This document shows, piece by piece, positions 25,996 to 35,500 of a DNA stretch of 64,000 bases. The stretch is from NCBI RefSeq assembly GCF_035975855.1, contig NZ_CP109055.1, positions 248,001 to 312,000 on the forward strand, given 5' to 3'. Position 1 is the first letter of the stretch, and each line of letters starts with the position of its first letter. The notes beneath the pieces were generated by a model. That model made no database searches. It saw nothing but the letters and a program-made list of their open reading frames with translations, and was not told the DNA's origin. Made by a program: the position numbers and the translations under genes. Source of the DNA: Streptomyces sp. NBC_01304 (GTDB lineage Bacteria > Actinomycetota > Actinomycetes > Streptomycetales > Streptomycetaceae).

Positions 25996-27573
25996 ATGAA
26001 CAGACGCACACCCAGACGCTCGGTGGCCGTGCTAGCCGCCGCCCTCCTGGCGGGCACGGCTTGCGAGGCTGCCCCGGGCGGGAGCAGTCCCGGCAAGGGG
26101 GCCACCGCAGCTGCCTCGCCTCAGCAGACACGGCACATCGAGCCGATGGCTCCCGGCACGGCCCCCGCCGTACGGCCTCCGGCCGAGCACAGGGTGACCA
26201 CGCCCGACAGCGATTTCAACGGCGACGGCTTGCAGGACGCGGTGCTCGCCGCGCCGCAGGCGAACACTGTGGTGATCGTCTACGGCGACCGGAAGGGAGC
26301 CGGACCAGATCGCCGTCAGGTACTCACCAACAAGTCTTCCGGGGTCCCCAAGGCCGGCGTCGACCCCGCGAGCGGACCACTCTCCCGGTTCGGCGGCCGC
26401 AGTGTCGCCGGCGACCTCGACTCCGACGGCTATGCCGATCTCGTGCTGGCGTCCCACTACGAGAACGCGGTGGACGGTGCGGAGGCCTGGTACAGCATCG
26501 CCGTGGTGTGGGGCAGCCCTTCCGGCCTCGGCCGGAGCCGGCCTGGCCTTCTCCTGCGGCACTCGGGAACGGGCGAGGCGCCCTTCGGTGTTGAGCTCGC
26601 TCTGTGCGACTTCAACGGTGACCGATCGCTCGACCTCGCGACGACTGCCGGCAACCATGTCCTCCGGGTGCTGCCTGGACCGATCACCATGCGCGGCACC
26701 CGTAGGCCGGTCACGCTCAAGGAGCACGGGGTCGGCCTCGCCGCGGGCGACGTCAACGGTGATGGCCGGTGCGACCTTGTGGTCGGCGGAAACACTGTGT
26801 ACGCCGGTACGCCGCGTGGGTATCTCCGGCAGGTGAAGAAGCTGGACAACGGCACGCCGTCCCAGTCGGTCATCGGCGACGTGAACGGCGACGGGTACGG
26901 CGATCTCATCGTGGGCAGCACCGCGACGTTCACCCCGGCGCGTGACGACCGGCGCCCCGACCCGGCCGGAGGGCGCATCGCCGTCCACCCCGGTTCCCGC
27001 GACGGGCTGAGCAGGAAGTCCGCGCAGATCTTCCACCAGGGCACACCCGGCGTGCCCGGCGCTCCGGAACCGGCCGACGATGCCGGGACCCGGGACGGGG
27101 ACGACTTCGGCGCCCGGCTCGCGGTCGGCGACTGCGACCGCGACGGACGTACGGACATCGCCATCGGCTCCCCGGACGAGAGCCTGGGCTCCGTCGAGGC
27201 TGCCGGAGCCGTCATCGTGCTCCACGGCAGCCGGAACGGGCTGACCGTGGCGGGTGTGCAGGCCATCAACCACAACACGCCTGGTGTCCCGGGCAAGTTG
27301 AAGGCAGGCGACCACTTCGGTACGTCGCTGCGGCTGTTGGACGTGACCGGGGACGGCCGGGCAGAGCTGTTCGCGGGCACTCCATTCGAGAACAGGAGGG
27401 AACCTGGCAACTACCGGCTGGAAGACAGGGGCGGCGTCTACTACTTCCCGGCGACCGCGCAAGGCACCCTCACCACGACGGGATCGTGGACGCACGGCCC
27501 GCAGGCGTTCGGTGTGCCCAAAGTGCCAGCCGAGCATGGCAACGAGCACTTCGGCTACGACCTGGGGCGGTGA
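25996..27573 (+). CDS. FG-GAP/VCBS-repeat lipoprotein
   Basis: 525 residues. A twin-arginine-containing signal (MNRRTPRRS, then AVLAAALLAGTAC) suggests a lipoprotein with Cys23, though GTAC is a non-ideal lipobox. At least six integrin-alpha-like FG-GAP repeats follow, each with a calcium loop: DFNGDGLQDAVLA, DLDSDGYADLVLA, DFNGDRSLDLA, DVNGDGRCDLVVG, DVNGDGYGDLIVG, DRDGRTDIAIG, DVTGDGRAELF. These form a seven-bladed propeller on the cell surface. The binding partner is unknown. ATG 25996 lies behind GGAGC. It stands alone. Confidence 0.9.
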   Translation: MNRRTPRRSVAVLAAALLAGTACEAAPGGSSPGKGATAAASPQQTRHIEPMAPGTAPAVRPPAEHRVTTPDSDFNGDGLQDAVLAAPQANTVVIVYGDRKGAGPDRRQVLTNKSSGVPKAGVDPASGPLSRFGGRSVAGDLDSDGYADLVLASHYENAVDGAEAWYSIAVVWGSPSGLGRSRPGLLLRHSGTGEAPFGVELALCDFNGDRSLDLATTAGNHVLRVLPGPITMRGTRRPVTLKEHGVGLAAGDVNGDGRCDLVVGGNTVYAGTPRGYLRQVKKLDNGTPSQSVIGDVNGDGYGDLIVGSTATFTPARDDRRPDPAGGRIAVHPGSRDGLSRKSAQIFHQGTPGVPGAPEPADDAGTRDGDDFGARLAVGDCDRDGRTDIAIGSPDESLGSVEAAGAVIVLHGSRNGLTVAGVQAINHNTPGVPGKLKAGDHFGTSLRLLDVTGDGRAELFAGTPFENRREPGNYRLEDRGGVYYFPATAQGTLTTTGSWTHGPQAFGVPKVPAEHGNEHFGYDLGR

Positions 27574-28199
27574 CTGGGTCGCCATATGTCGCGGGCCCGT
27601 CGCGCCCGTCCGGGCCCGGCCGTCTGGGTCTGTCCGGTGGATCATGAGTGGTGTCGTGCCAGCGGTCGGCCCGGAAGCGAAGGTCATGCCAAGTGCGCAC
27701 GCGGGGCGGGTCTGTGACCTGCCTTCGACTTCATGTGCACCAGCCTGCACGGCGCGGCGCCCAACAGGCGTCGCGACTGGTTCGAGACGACAGGACACCG
27801 GGGTGCGGCCGGACAGGTCGATCGATGAGCGGCGTACGGGCGCACGAAGCTCCTGGCAGCACGGTTGACCTTCGTCGCGAAACCGTACTGACCAGGAACT
27901 TCATCGTTCTACCGGGCCCTCCGACTCACTGCCTACCTCTCTGAGTTGAGGGCTATGGGACACGATCTGCGACAGTCCGCATTGACGCAGACGCCCCCGC
28001 GTGAGCGCTCCCCCTCAGTTCACGTTACGAGGAGAGCCTCACGTCAACAGGGCCCCGGCTCGGGCAGGCAGCGTCGCGGACCAGGACGAGCTCACACGCA
28101 CCAAATCAGGAAACTCCGCCTTCATCCCGAACGAGAAGAGACGCCGCCGGCAGCGGACGTGACCGGCCCGGCATCCACCTGCACCATGAGGAGAATTCG
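27574..28199. other. Stretch without a recognisable gene
   Basis: Only short, overlapping frames on both strands with no good start or known motif. The last 100 bp probably hold the promoter of the SUKH gene. Confidence 0.45.
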
Positions 28200-28733
28200 G
28201 TGAACCCTGCCCTCGCGCGACTTGCCCAGCTGATTCCGCCCCCGGCCCACCCCCGAGACACCGACTGGTCCTCGGCCGAGCAGACACTCGGCCTCGAGCT
28301 GCCCCAGGACTACAAGGAGCTCATCCACGCCTACGGGGGCAGCAACTGGGACGACTACCTCTACCTCCTGGAGCCGGACTGCCCCAACGACAACTACGAC
28401 CTCATCGAGTGGGAGGACCAGCAGGCCGAAGCCCTGGAGGGCCTGTGGGAGTTCGAGAAGAAGCCGCCCCGCCTCGAGGAAGAAGGGAGCCGGGTCATCC
28501 CCTGGGCGACCACGGACAACGGCGAATGCCTGTACTGGCTCATCAAGCCCGGCCAAGGCCCCGCCGACTGGACTGTCTTGGTCAACGAGGCACGCGGCGA
28601 ACGCTGGGAACACCACCCCCTCACCTGCACCCAGTTCCTGGTCAAAGTACTCAGCGGCGTACTGACCTCCGGCGTCCTCTCGTCACGGTTCCCGCTGGCC
28701 ACCCACGCGTTCCGTCAACTGCGGGCGGTGTAA
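28200..28733 (+). CDS. SMI1/KNR4 (SUKH) family protein
   Basis: 177 residues with the SUKH signature: SSAEQTLGLELPQDYKELI, then AYGGSNWDDYLYLLEP, and the WATTDNGECLYWL strand pair. SUKH proteins are frequent immunity proteins for contact-dependent or polymorphic toxins, but many stand alone with unknown partners. GTG 28200 follows GAGGAG. No toxin gene is adjacent. The acidic composition suits an immunity role, but that is inference. Confidence 0.85.
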   Translation: MNPALARLAQLIPPPAHPRDTDWSSAEQTLGLELPQDYKELIHAYGGSNWDDYLYLLEPDCPNDNYDLIEWEDQQAEALEGLWEFEKKPPRLEEEGSRVIPWATTDNGECLYWLIKPGQGPADWTVLVNEARGERWEHHPLTCTQFLVKVLSGVLTSGVLSSRFPLATHAFRQLRAV

Positions 28734-29258
28734 AGCCGGAACCGGACCGTGCCGGGCAGCTCGGCCGCGTCCGCCGTACCGCCGACGTCCCCCGTCCACC
28801 CGGCAACGTCCGCCGCACCGACCTCGACTCGACCACACCATGCGGCCCCGCAGCCGCGACCAACTTCAAGCCGCGCTCCACCGAGGGCTTCGGGACACCC
28901 AGGTACGAGGCGACCGTCAAGAGGTTTCGGGTCGAGGCGGGTCAGGCGTTGCCGATGCCCTGCAACTCCGCCTCCTCTCCGCTCACGCTCGGCCAAGACG
29001 GTGTGAACCTGGGCTAGGTGCTGGCAGTCATGCGGCGAGCCAAATGAGACGGCAAGGCACCCGCGATGTGCAGCGGGCGGACGGTGACCATCACGCTCAT
29101 GCCGAGGTCCCGGAAACTGAGCCATCCGCCTCCGCCAGCCCGGGCCATAGCAGTACAAATCTGGAAATCTAATCATTCTGGCGAGCGCGTCGGCCAAGAC
29201 CCCGTGGCGCACCCCGAGTGCGAACTCCCGTTCCCGAGGGAGGTACAGTTCCTGCCGA
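28734..29258. other. Stretch without a recognisable gene
   Basis: Frames here are short and low-bias; nothing matches a known family. The right end is the promoter region of the thiamin operon. Confidence 0.45.
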
Positions 29259-29359
29259 CCACCGCGGGAGCCCGGGAGTAGCCAGGCTGAGAGGGCGGAC
29301 GGGAGTTACTCCCTTTCCGCCGACCGCATGAACCTGGACCGGGTAATGCCGGCGTAGGG
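29259..29359 (+). promoter_or_regulatory. TPP riboswitch (THI element)
   Basis: Conserved blocks are in order: GCGGGAGCCC (P1/P2), GGCTGAGAGGG (the invariant CUGAGA pyrimidine sensor), GACCGCATGAACCTGGACCG, GGGTAATGCCGGCG and TAGGGA. The aptamer ends 12 bases before the thiM start and its last strand includes the ribosome-binding site, so thiamin diphosphate probably blocks translation initiation. Confidence 0.95.
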
Positions 29360-29371
29360 AGAGTGTTGACG

Positions 29372-30202
29372 ATGGATGCTGCCTCCATACCTGCCCAAGA
29401 CGGCACTGCCGTGTCCCGTGCTGCCGTGGCGGACGTGATCGCCTCACTGCGGACCTCTGCGCCCCTGGTGCACTGCCTGACCAATGTCGTGGTGTCGCAG
29501 TTCACCGCGAACGTGCTGCTCGCGGCGGGCGCCGCCCCCGCGATGGTGCACAGCGCGGAGGAGGCCGGAGCAATGGCCCGGGTCGCCGGGGGCGTCCTGG
29601 TCAACCTGGGGACGGTGACGTCCGTGACGGCCCAGGCGATGCGGGTCGCGGTCAAGGAAGCGGCCGGGGCCGGACGGCCGTGGGTACTCGACCCGGTGGC
29701 GGTCGGTCCGCTGCCCTGGCGCACCGAGCTCGCTCACGAGCTCCTTGAGAGCGCTCCCCCGGCGGTCATTCGGGGCAATGCGTCCGAGATCCTGGCGCTG
29801 GACGGGGGCACGGGCGGGCGCGGCGTGGACAGCACGGACGCTCCCGAAGCGGCGCTGGCCGCGGCCACCGCGCTGGCCCGGCGCTACGGCTGCACGGTGG
29901 CAGTGAGCGGCCCGGAAGATGTCCTCACCGACGGGACGCGGGTGGTGCGCCTTGCCAACGGGCACCCCCTGCTGCCGCTGGTGACGGGCACGGGCTGCTC
30001 GCTCGGCGCCCTGGTGGCCGCCTGCACGGCCGTCACCGACGACCCGCTCCTTGCCGCTACTGCCGCGACCGGCCTGCTCACCGTGGCCGCCCAGGACGCC
30101 GCCGCCCGCGCGGCGGGGCCCGGCACATTCGCCGTCGCACTGATCGACGAGCTGCACACGCTCAGCCCCGACCGACTCGCCGACAGGCTCAACCTGCGCT
30201 GA
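29372..30202 (+). CDS. thiM: Hydroxyethylthiazole kinase
   Basis: A 276-residue ribokinase-fold enzyme that phosphorylates 4-methyl-5-hydroxyethylthiazole in thiamin salvage. Landmarks are [20 protein letters not shown], the LDPVAVG strand and the anion hole/catalytic [14 protein letters not shown] with its Cys. ATG 29372 suits GGGAGAG in the riboswitch tail; the GTG at 29363 is too close. It is the first gene of thiM-thiE-thiD-tenA-cytX and is under the TPP riboswitch. Confidence 0.95.
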   Translation: MDAASIPAQDGTAVSRAAVADVIASLRTSAPLVHCLTNVVVSQFTANVLLAAGAAPAMVHSAEEAGAMARVAGGVLVNLGTVTSVTAQAMRVAVKEAAGAGRPWVLDPVAVGPLPWRTELAHELLESAPPAVIRGNASEILALDGGTGGRGVDSTDAPEAALAAATALARRYGCTVAVSGPEDVLTDGTRVVRLANGHPLLPLVTGTGCSLGALVAACTAVTDDPLLAATAATGLLTVAAQDAAARAAGPGTFAVALIDELHTLSPDRLADRLNLR

Positions 30203-30428
30203 GCCCGCAGGAGCCTGTGGCGAGCGGTCCCGCTGGGCCACGCCCCTGGGACAGTCCCCGCCCACCCTGGCTGCAGCCCCAACACCAAGTTGGGCAGTAC
30301 CCGCACCCACTCCCTCGCCCCCGGTGGACAACGCACGGTTCCTGTATCCCAGAGCCCTGCCTGCCCATCCACCCATGCACGTCCGACGCCTTCCCCGGCC
30401 GGAAAAGAACACCTCCAAGGACCATCCC

Positions 30429-31067
30429 ATGCGCCCGCCGCTCGACCTGTCCCTGTACCTCGTGACCGACACCCGGCTCTGCGGCGACCGCGGCGTCGCC
30501 GCCACCGTGGCAGCTGCCGTCAGGGGCGGCGTGAGCGCCGTCCAGTTGCGCGATCCGGACGCGGACGCCCGCACGCTGTTCTGCCTCGGCCGGGCGATCC
30601 AGGCCGAACTCGCGGGCACCGGCGTCCCCTTGATCGTCAACGACCGTCTGGACGTGGCTCTCTGGCTGGACGCGGACGGCGTCCACCTCGGGCAGCGGGA
30701 CGTCTCCCCCGAGACCGCCCGGCGTCTGCTCGGTCCCCATGCGTACGTCGGCCTGTCCGTCAGCCGCCCCGAGCAGCTGGCGCACGTGCCGGACGCCGTC
30801 GACCACCTCGGTGTCGGCCCGGTGTTCCCGCAGTCCACCAAGCCCGACGCGGACGCTCCGCTCGGCCTGGACGGCCTGGCCCTGATCGTCCGGGCCAGCC
30901 CGCTGCCCTGCGTGGCCATCGGCGGGATCGGCGCATCCGAAGCCGCCGCCGCTGTGAAAAGCGGCGCCGCCGGGATCGCTGTCGTCAGCGCGGTCTGCGG
31001 GCAGCCCGACCCCGAGGCCGCCGCCCGCTCCCTCGTCCACACCCTGCGCAAGGAGGTCCCCGCGTGA
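30429..31067 (+). CDS. thiE: Thiamin-phosphate synthase
   Basis: A 212-residue TIM barrel joining hydroxymethylpyrimidine diphosphate to thiazole phosphate. It has YLVTDTRLCGDRG, AVQLRDPDADARTL, VNDRLDVALWLDADGVHLGQ, GVGPVFPQSTKPDA and AIGGIGASEAAAAVKSGAAG. ATG 30429 follows AAGGA; a 226-bp gap separates it from thiM, holding no obvious gene. Its stop overlaps the thiD start as GTGA. Confidence 0.95.
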   Translation: MRPPLDLSLYLVTDTRLCGDRGVAATVAAAVRGGVSAVQLRDPDADARTLFCLGRAIQAELAGTGVPLIVNDRLDVALWLDADGVHLGQRDVSPETARRLLGPHAYVGLSVSRPEQLAHVPDAVDHLGVGPVFPQSTKPDADAPLGLDGLALIVRASPLPCVAIGGIGASEAAAAVKSGAAGIAVVSAVCGQPDPEAAARSLVHTLRKEVPA

Positions 31068-31897
31068 CCACCCCGCCCATCGCCCTCACCATCGCCGCCA
31101 GCGACCCCTCCGGCGGCGCCGGAATCCAGGCCGACCTGAAGACGTTCTCCGCCAACGGCGCCTACGGAACAGCAGTGTTGACCGCCCTGACCGCCCAGAA
31201 CACCCAAGGCGTCACCGGCATCCATGCCATCCCACCGGAGTTCGTCACCGAACAGCTCGACACCCTCTTCGCCGACGTCCCGGTGGACGCGGTCAAGATC
31301 GGCATGCTGGCGGACGCCGCCATCGCCGCGGCCGTCGCGGACGCCCTGGAACGGCACCGCCCCCGCTACGTCGTCCTTGACCCCGTCATGGTCTCGACCA
31401 GCGGTCACCGCCTCCTTCAGGCCGACGCGGTGACCGTGCTGCGCGACCGCCTCCTGCCCCTCGCCGACCTCATCACTCCCAATCTCCCCGAGGCCGGCGA
31501 CCTCCTCGGCACCACCCCCGCAAACAACCGCACCGAGGCCGTCGAGCAGGCCCACGCACTCCTCGACACCGGCGCCCGGCGCGTCCTCCTCAAGGGCGGC
31601 CACCACACGCACGACGCCGAGTCCGTCGACATCCTCGTTGCCACCACGCACGACACGGACCGCGGTGGCGCGGGCGTCACCGAGCTGTCCGCACCCCGCG
31701 TGAACACGCGCAACACCCACGGCACCGGCTGCACCCTCTCTGCCGCGATCGCCGCACTCCGCCCGCAGCGCGACGGCTGGCACCCCACCGTCCGCGCCGC
31801 CAAGGAGTACCTGACCGGGGCACTGCGCGCCGCCGACACCCTGCAGGTCGGCCGCGGCCACGGCCCCGTCCACCACTTCCACCAGTACTGGAGCTGA
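31064..31897 (+). CDS. thiD: Hydroxymethylpyrimidine/phosphomethylpyrimidine kinase
   Basis: A 277-residue ribokinase-fold enzyme that phosphorylates HMP and HMP-phosphate. Diagnostic motifs are TIAASDPSGGAGIQADLKTF, VLDPVMVSTSGH, TPNLPEAGDLLG and NTHGTGCTLSAAIAA with the catalytic Cys. GTG 31064 overlaps the thiE stop and lies after AAGGAGG, so translation is coupled. tenA begins six bases after the stop. Confidence 0.95.
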   Translation: MTTPPIALTIAASDPSGGAGIQADLKTFSANGAYGTAVLTALTAQNTQGVTGIHAIPPEFVTEQLDTLFADVPVDAVKIGMLADAAIAAAVADALERHRPRYVVLDPVMVSTSGHRLLQADAVTVLRDRLLPLADLITPNLPEAGDLLGTTPANNRTEAVEQAHALLDTGARRVLLKGGHHTHDAESVDILVATTHDTDRGGAGVTELSAPRVNTRNTHGTGCTLSAAIAALRPQRDGWHPTVRAAKEYLTGALRAADTLQVGRGHGPVHHFHQYWS

Positions 31898-31902
31898 ACC
31901 GC

Positions 31903-32595
31903 ATGACCACGACCGCATTCTGCGACGAGCTGTGGACCGCCATCACCGAGATCCGTGCGGGCATCGACAAGCTGCCGTTCGTCACCGGCCTCGGTGACGG
32001 CACCCTGGACCGGGACAAATTCGTCTACTACCTGGCCCAGGACGCCCACTACCTGCGCGACTACGCCCGCGCCCTGGCCAGCGCCGCAGCGAAGGCAGAC
32101 CGGCCAGAGGACATCGCGTTCTTCGCGAAGTCCGCCCACGACGCCGTCGTCGTCGAGAGCTCCCTGCACGAGAGCAACGTCGTCGACGTCGACGCCTGGA
32201 CGCCCTCCCCCACCTGCACCGGCTACACCTCCTACCTGCTCTCCGTGGCCCACACCCAGGGCTACCCCGAGCTGGCCGCCGCGGTCCTGCCCTGCTTCTG
32301 GATCTACGCCGAGGTCGGCAAGGCCCTCCTCGAGCAGGCCGGCGACCTCGCCGCTCACCCCTACGGCGACTGGATCGGCACCTACGCCGACGAGGAGTTC
32401 GAAGCGGCCACCGAACGCGCCCGACAGGTCGTCAACCGGCTTGCGGACCAGGCCGACCCGGCCACCCGCGCACGGATGCGTGACGCCTTCACGACCGCTT
32501 CCACCTGGGAGTGGATGTTCTGGGACGCCGCCTGGCGGATGGAGTCCTGGCCCTTCGACACCGTTCCCGCCCAGGTTTCGGAGTCCGCGAAGTGA
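31903..32595 (+). CDS. tenA: Thiaminase II / aminopyrimidine aminohydrolase family
   Basis: 230 residues, all helical. It has the TenA signatures YYLAQDAHYLRDYARAL, LPCFWIYAEVGKAL and STWEWMFWDAAW. TenA hydrolyses degraded thiamin pyrimidines to HMP, or thiamin itself, so it supplies substrate to ThiD. Its position in a riboswitch-controlled salvage operon supports the aminopyrimidine salvage role. Its stop overlaps the cytX start. Confidence 0.93.
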   Translation: MTTTAFCDELWTAITEIRAGIDKLPFVTGLGDGTLDRDKFVYYLAQDAHYLRDYARALASAAAKADRPEDIAFFAKSAHDAVVVESSLHESNVVDVDAWTPSPTCTGYTSYLLSVAHTQGYPELAAAVLPCFWIYAEVGKALLEQAGDLAAHPYGDWIGTYADEEFEAATERARQVVNRLADQADPATRARMRDAFTTASTWEWMFWDAAWRMESWPFDTVPAQVSESAK

Positions 32596-33986
32596 CGACC
32601 ACCACCGAACCCACAACCCCGAGACCGGCCCCGGTAAATGAGGCGCCACTCACCCTCGACCAGCCCACACCGAAGGTCCTGACCGGCGCGGACCAGGGCG
32701 CCTTCTGGGCCAACCTGGGCGTCAGCCTGCTCGGCTTCAGCGGCATGCTGGTCGTCCTCGACCCGCTGGGCACCGGCAGTCCGACCCTGTCGTTCGCCGC
32801 CGCCGTCACCGCATCCGTCGTCGGCACCCTGATCGGCACCCTCGCCCTCGGCCTCGCCGCCATCACCGGGGCCCGCACCGGCGCGCCCTCAATGGTCCTG
32901 CTGCGCGGCCTGTTCGGCGCCAAGGCGTCCTACCTGCCCACCGTCCTCAACGTGCTGCAGATGGTCGGCTGGGCCGTCTTCGAGCTGGTGGTCATTTCCA
33001 CCGGCCTGAAGATCCTGGCCCGCCAGGCCTTCGGCAACCCGGGACCCGGCTGGCTGTACGTGCTCGTCGCGGGCGCGGTGACGACAGCACTCACCCTGCG
33101 CCCGCTCGGCGCCCTGCGCATCATCCGCCGCTACGTCACCGTCGCCGTCGCCTTGGCCATCTGCTACCTGGGCTGGGACCTGGCCGGCCGCGGCATCGAG
33201 ATGGAGGGCGGCTCCTGGAAGGACTTCTGGTTCGCCGCCGACAGCGTGATCGCCGTGTCGATCTCCTGGCTGCCGTTGGTCGCCGACTACTCACGGCACT
33301 CCCGCAGCGAGAAGGAGGCCTTCGGCGGCCTGGTCATCGGCCAGACCCTCGCGGGCGTCGCGGGTTCGGTCCTCGGCGTGGCAGCCCTCGCCATGATCGC
33401 GTTCGACAGCACCGACCCGTACAAGGTCTTCGACCCCTTCACCGCCACCAGCGTCGGCGTGATCTGCTTCGGCGTCCTGGTGCTTCGCGAGGTCGACCAG
33501 TCCTTCGCCAACGTCTACTCCACCGCCGTCTCCGCCCAGAACCTGCTGCCCCGCGCGGACCGCCGCATCCTGTGCCTGATCAGCGGCACCCTGGCCACCG
33601 GCCTGGCACTCCTGGTGAACATGGACAGCTACGCCAGCTTCCTCTACCTGATCGGCGCGGTCTTCATCCCCATGTTCGCCGTCCTCGTCGTGGACTTCTT
33701 CGTCCTCGGCGGCCACCGCACCTGGGACGTCTCCGAACAGGCCCCCACCCGCTGGATCATGCTTGCGCCCTGGGCACTCGGCTTCGCCACCTACCAACTG
33801 ATAGCACCGACGAACATCGCCGGCTGGTCCGACTTCTGGGCCTGGCTGCAGGACGCCGTGGGCCTCACCGTCCAACCATGGATGAGCGCCTCCCTGCTCT
33901 CCTTCGCGGTAGCCGCCCTCACCACCCTCGCGGTGGGCCGCAGGCGTCGGCACGTTGCCGGTTCGCCCGGGCAGCACCCCGGCTAA
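32592..33986 (+). CDS. cytX: NCS1-family hydroxymethylpyrimidine transporter
   Basis: A 464-residue membrane protein with about twelve hydrophobic segments, of the nucleobase:cation symporter-1 (cytosine permease-like) family: FWANLGVSLLGFSGML, SWLPLVADYSRHSR and the C-terminal EQAPTRWIMLAPWALGF. NCS1 proteins in thiamin operons (CytX) are predicted HMP importers. GTG 32592 overlaps the tenA stop as GTGA. With thiM, thiE, thiD and tenA it makes a complete salvage set. Confidence 0.9.
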   Translation: MTTTTEPTTPRPAPVNEAPLTLDQPTPKVLTGADQGAFWANLGVSLLGFSGMLVVLDPLGTGSPTLSFAAAVTASVVGTLIGTLALGLAAITGARTGAPSMVLLRGLFGAKASYLPTVLNVLQMVGWAVFELVVISTGLKILARQAFGNPGPGWLYVLVAGAVTTALTLRPLGALRIIRRYVTVAVALAICYLGWDLAGRGIEMEGGSWKDFWFAADSVIAVSISWLPLVADYSRHSRSEKEAFGGLVIGQTLAGVAGSVLGVAALAMIAFDSTDPYKVFDPFTATSVGVICFGVLVLREVDQSFANVYSTAVSAQNLLPRADRRILCLISGTLATGLALLVNMDSYASFLYLIGAVFIPMFAVLVVDFFVLGGHRTWDVSEQAPTRWIMLAPWALGFATYQLIAPTNIAGWSDFWAWLQDAVGLTVQPWMSASLLSFAVAALTTLAVGRRRRHVAGSPGQHPG

Positions 33987-34079
33987 GGGCAAGCATCACG
34001 GTCGTCACGGGATGCCCCAAACTCATCGCAACCCAACACCCCAGCCCCCGTGTGGGAGCACACCCTTGTCCTCCTCAGG

Positions 34080-34184
34080 TTCCCGCCCGAGATCCGCAAG
34101 ATCCTCAGCACCACCAACATGATCGAGTCCCCCAACTCCCGCTTCCGGCAACCCACAAGGCGCCGCGGACACTTCCCGTCCGGC
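34080..34184 (+). pseudogene. IS256-family transposase fragment (C-terminal)
   Basis: FPPEIRKILSTTNMIESPNS then RFRQPTRRRGHFP matches the TTN-IES-N region near the C-terminus of IS256-type transposases. Only 35 codons survive. It is a different element from that at 11036. Confidence 0.65.
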
Positions 34185-34230
34185 CTGGACATCCCTCGGC
34201 CGCGCTGGCGCAGCGCGCCCGTGGGTCCAG

Positions 34231-34380
34231 GTGGAGCAGGGAGGCGATGAGCTGCGCGCCTTGGCGGAGGCCGAGAAGGTGCTGGAGGTCAACACGAGGG
34301 TGCCGTTGCATCCGCAGGTTGTGGACTGGTGGCGTGCGCAAGGCGGCCAGGCCATCACCTTCGCCAGCGACGCGCACACT
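34231..34380 (+). pseudogene. PHP-domain hydrolase fragment
   Basis: LEVNTRVPLHPQVVDWWRAQ then GGQAITFASDAHT resembles the end of a PHP-domain phosphoesterase (histidinol-phosphatase-like), including the SDAH metal motif. The rest of the gene is absent and the frame then runs into the leader of the secreted protein. Confidence 0.55.
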
Positions 34381-34578
34381 CAACACTGCGCCGACGCCTG
34401 CGGGGAGGAGATACACGACACGGATCCCGATCCGCTGGGCAAGCGCGTCGGCACCTCGACGGCCGGCTGGCCACGGAGCCGCACCACAACTGGCCACCGA
34501 CCCGTCGGAGCTGCCTCGGAGGGCCGATCCACCCCGGAAAGGTTCAGACCTTTCGCGATTCATGCTAGCTTCCCGGGA

Positions 34579-35220
34579 ATGCGCATACGCTCGACGCACG
34601 GTCGTGGAATGCACGCCTTTCCGAGGACACTTACGGCCTTCGCGGTCGCACTCCTGCTCTCCCTTATCGGCCCGGGGGCGGTCGCCAACGGGGCTCCATC
34701 CGATTCGCCGAGCCGTGAGTGTGCAACCCCCTCGATCGATCGACTGCAACAGTGGATCGCCAGCGGCGAGGGCACCACCGTGCCGGCGACCGGCAGTCTG
34801 CTCGTGCGCGAACGCCACGGATATGCGGCCAAAGTGACGTTCGTCAACGCCGAATGGCACGTGGCCGTCGTCTGGCTCGGCAACCAATTCGAGGCCCAGG
34901 CCGACCTTTCCCGGTCGCGCGGCTTCTGGATGACGTACAGCGCGACCGACGACCTCTACGTCCAGCTGCGGCCGGCATCGCACTGGAGCGGCGGGGACAA
35001 GTGGCTCACACGGGTGCCTTCGACAGGCGGCAAGCTCGTGCGGAAGTTCTTCAGCTTCTCCCCCGGCAACTGGACCACGCTACCCGAACTGGGCACGCCT
35101 ACGTACTCGTTCGCTTCGGCGCTGACCGAGGCACGCGGCCTGGTCTTCGTCGGCAAGACCCCGAACAAACTCGACTTCCGCAGGCTGCGCATCCACGGCT
35201 ACCGGCCGCCGTGCCTCTGA
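34579..35220 (+). CDS. Secreted protein of unknown function
   Basis: 213 residues with a signal peptide (TLTAFAVALLLSLIGPG, cleavage near ANGA). The mature part begins after a Cys-containing segment and is beta-rich, with AEWHVAVVWLGNQFEAQAD and FWMTYSATDDLYVQLRPASH, ending GYRPPCL. This resembles galactose-binding or CBM-like jelly-roll domains, but I cannot name a family. ATG 34579 is uncertain; ATG 34609 is an alternative that still leaves a signal peptide. It stands alone between debris and a convergent gene. Confidence 0.65.
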   Translation: MRIRSTHGRGMHAFPRTLTAFAVALLLSLIGPGAVANGAPSDSPSRECATPSIDRLQQWIASGEGTTVPATGSLLVRERHGYAAKVTFVNAEWHVAVVWLGNQFEAQADLSRSRGFWMTYSATDDLYVQLRPASHWSGGDKWLTRVPSTGGKLVRKFFSFSPGNWTTLPELGTPTYSFASALTEARGLVFVGKTPNKLDFRRLRIHGYRPPCL

Positions 35221-35446
35221 CCTGCCGAACTCCCGCCTCAAGCTCGGGTCCTCCGCGGTGATGTGGCCGTCGCCGGTCTGGTCGAAGGAGCGTGCGGCGC
35301 TCCTCTGGGACTCCTGCCTCCTCCTCTTGCGCTGCGTGGGGATGCGGCGGCGGGGCTGCGCGGCCCCCGCCGGCAGGCGCCCGATCGCGGCCGTGGTCAG
35401 CGGCCGGCAGCCAGTTGCTCTCCCGGATCGCCGCCGCCCACCCCGG

Positions 35447-35500
35447 GTCACCAAGGCGTGGGTTGACGCCGGCTATCGCACCACCGCCGTCAATTACGGT
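35447..35500 (+). pseudogene. Possible IS5-type transposase fragment
   Basis: VTKAWVDAGYRTTAVNYG resembles the strand holding the second catalytic Asp of IS5-like transposases. It is only 18 codons and so uncertain. Confidence 0.3.

Noticed and set aside
29259..29359. Cobalamin or FMN riboswitch instead of TPP
   Set aside because: CTGAGA and the TGAACCTG and GGGTAATGCCGGCG blocks are specific to the THI element, and thiamin genes follow.
29444..31918. An 824-codon minus-strand frame opposite thiM and thiE
   Set aside because: Antisense to well-defined thiamin genes; low-complexity translation.
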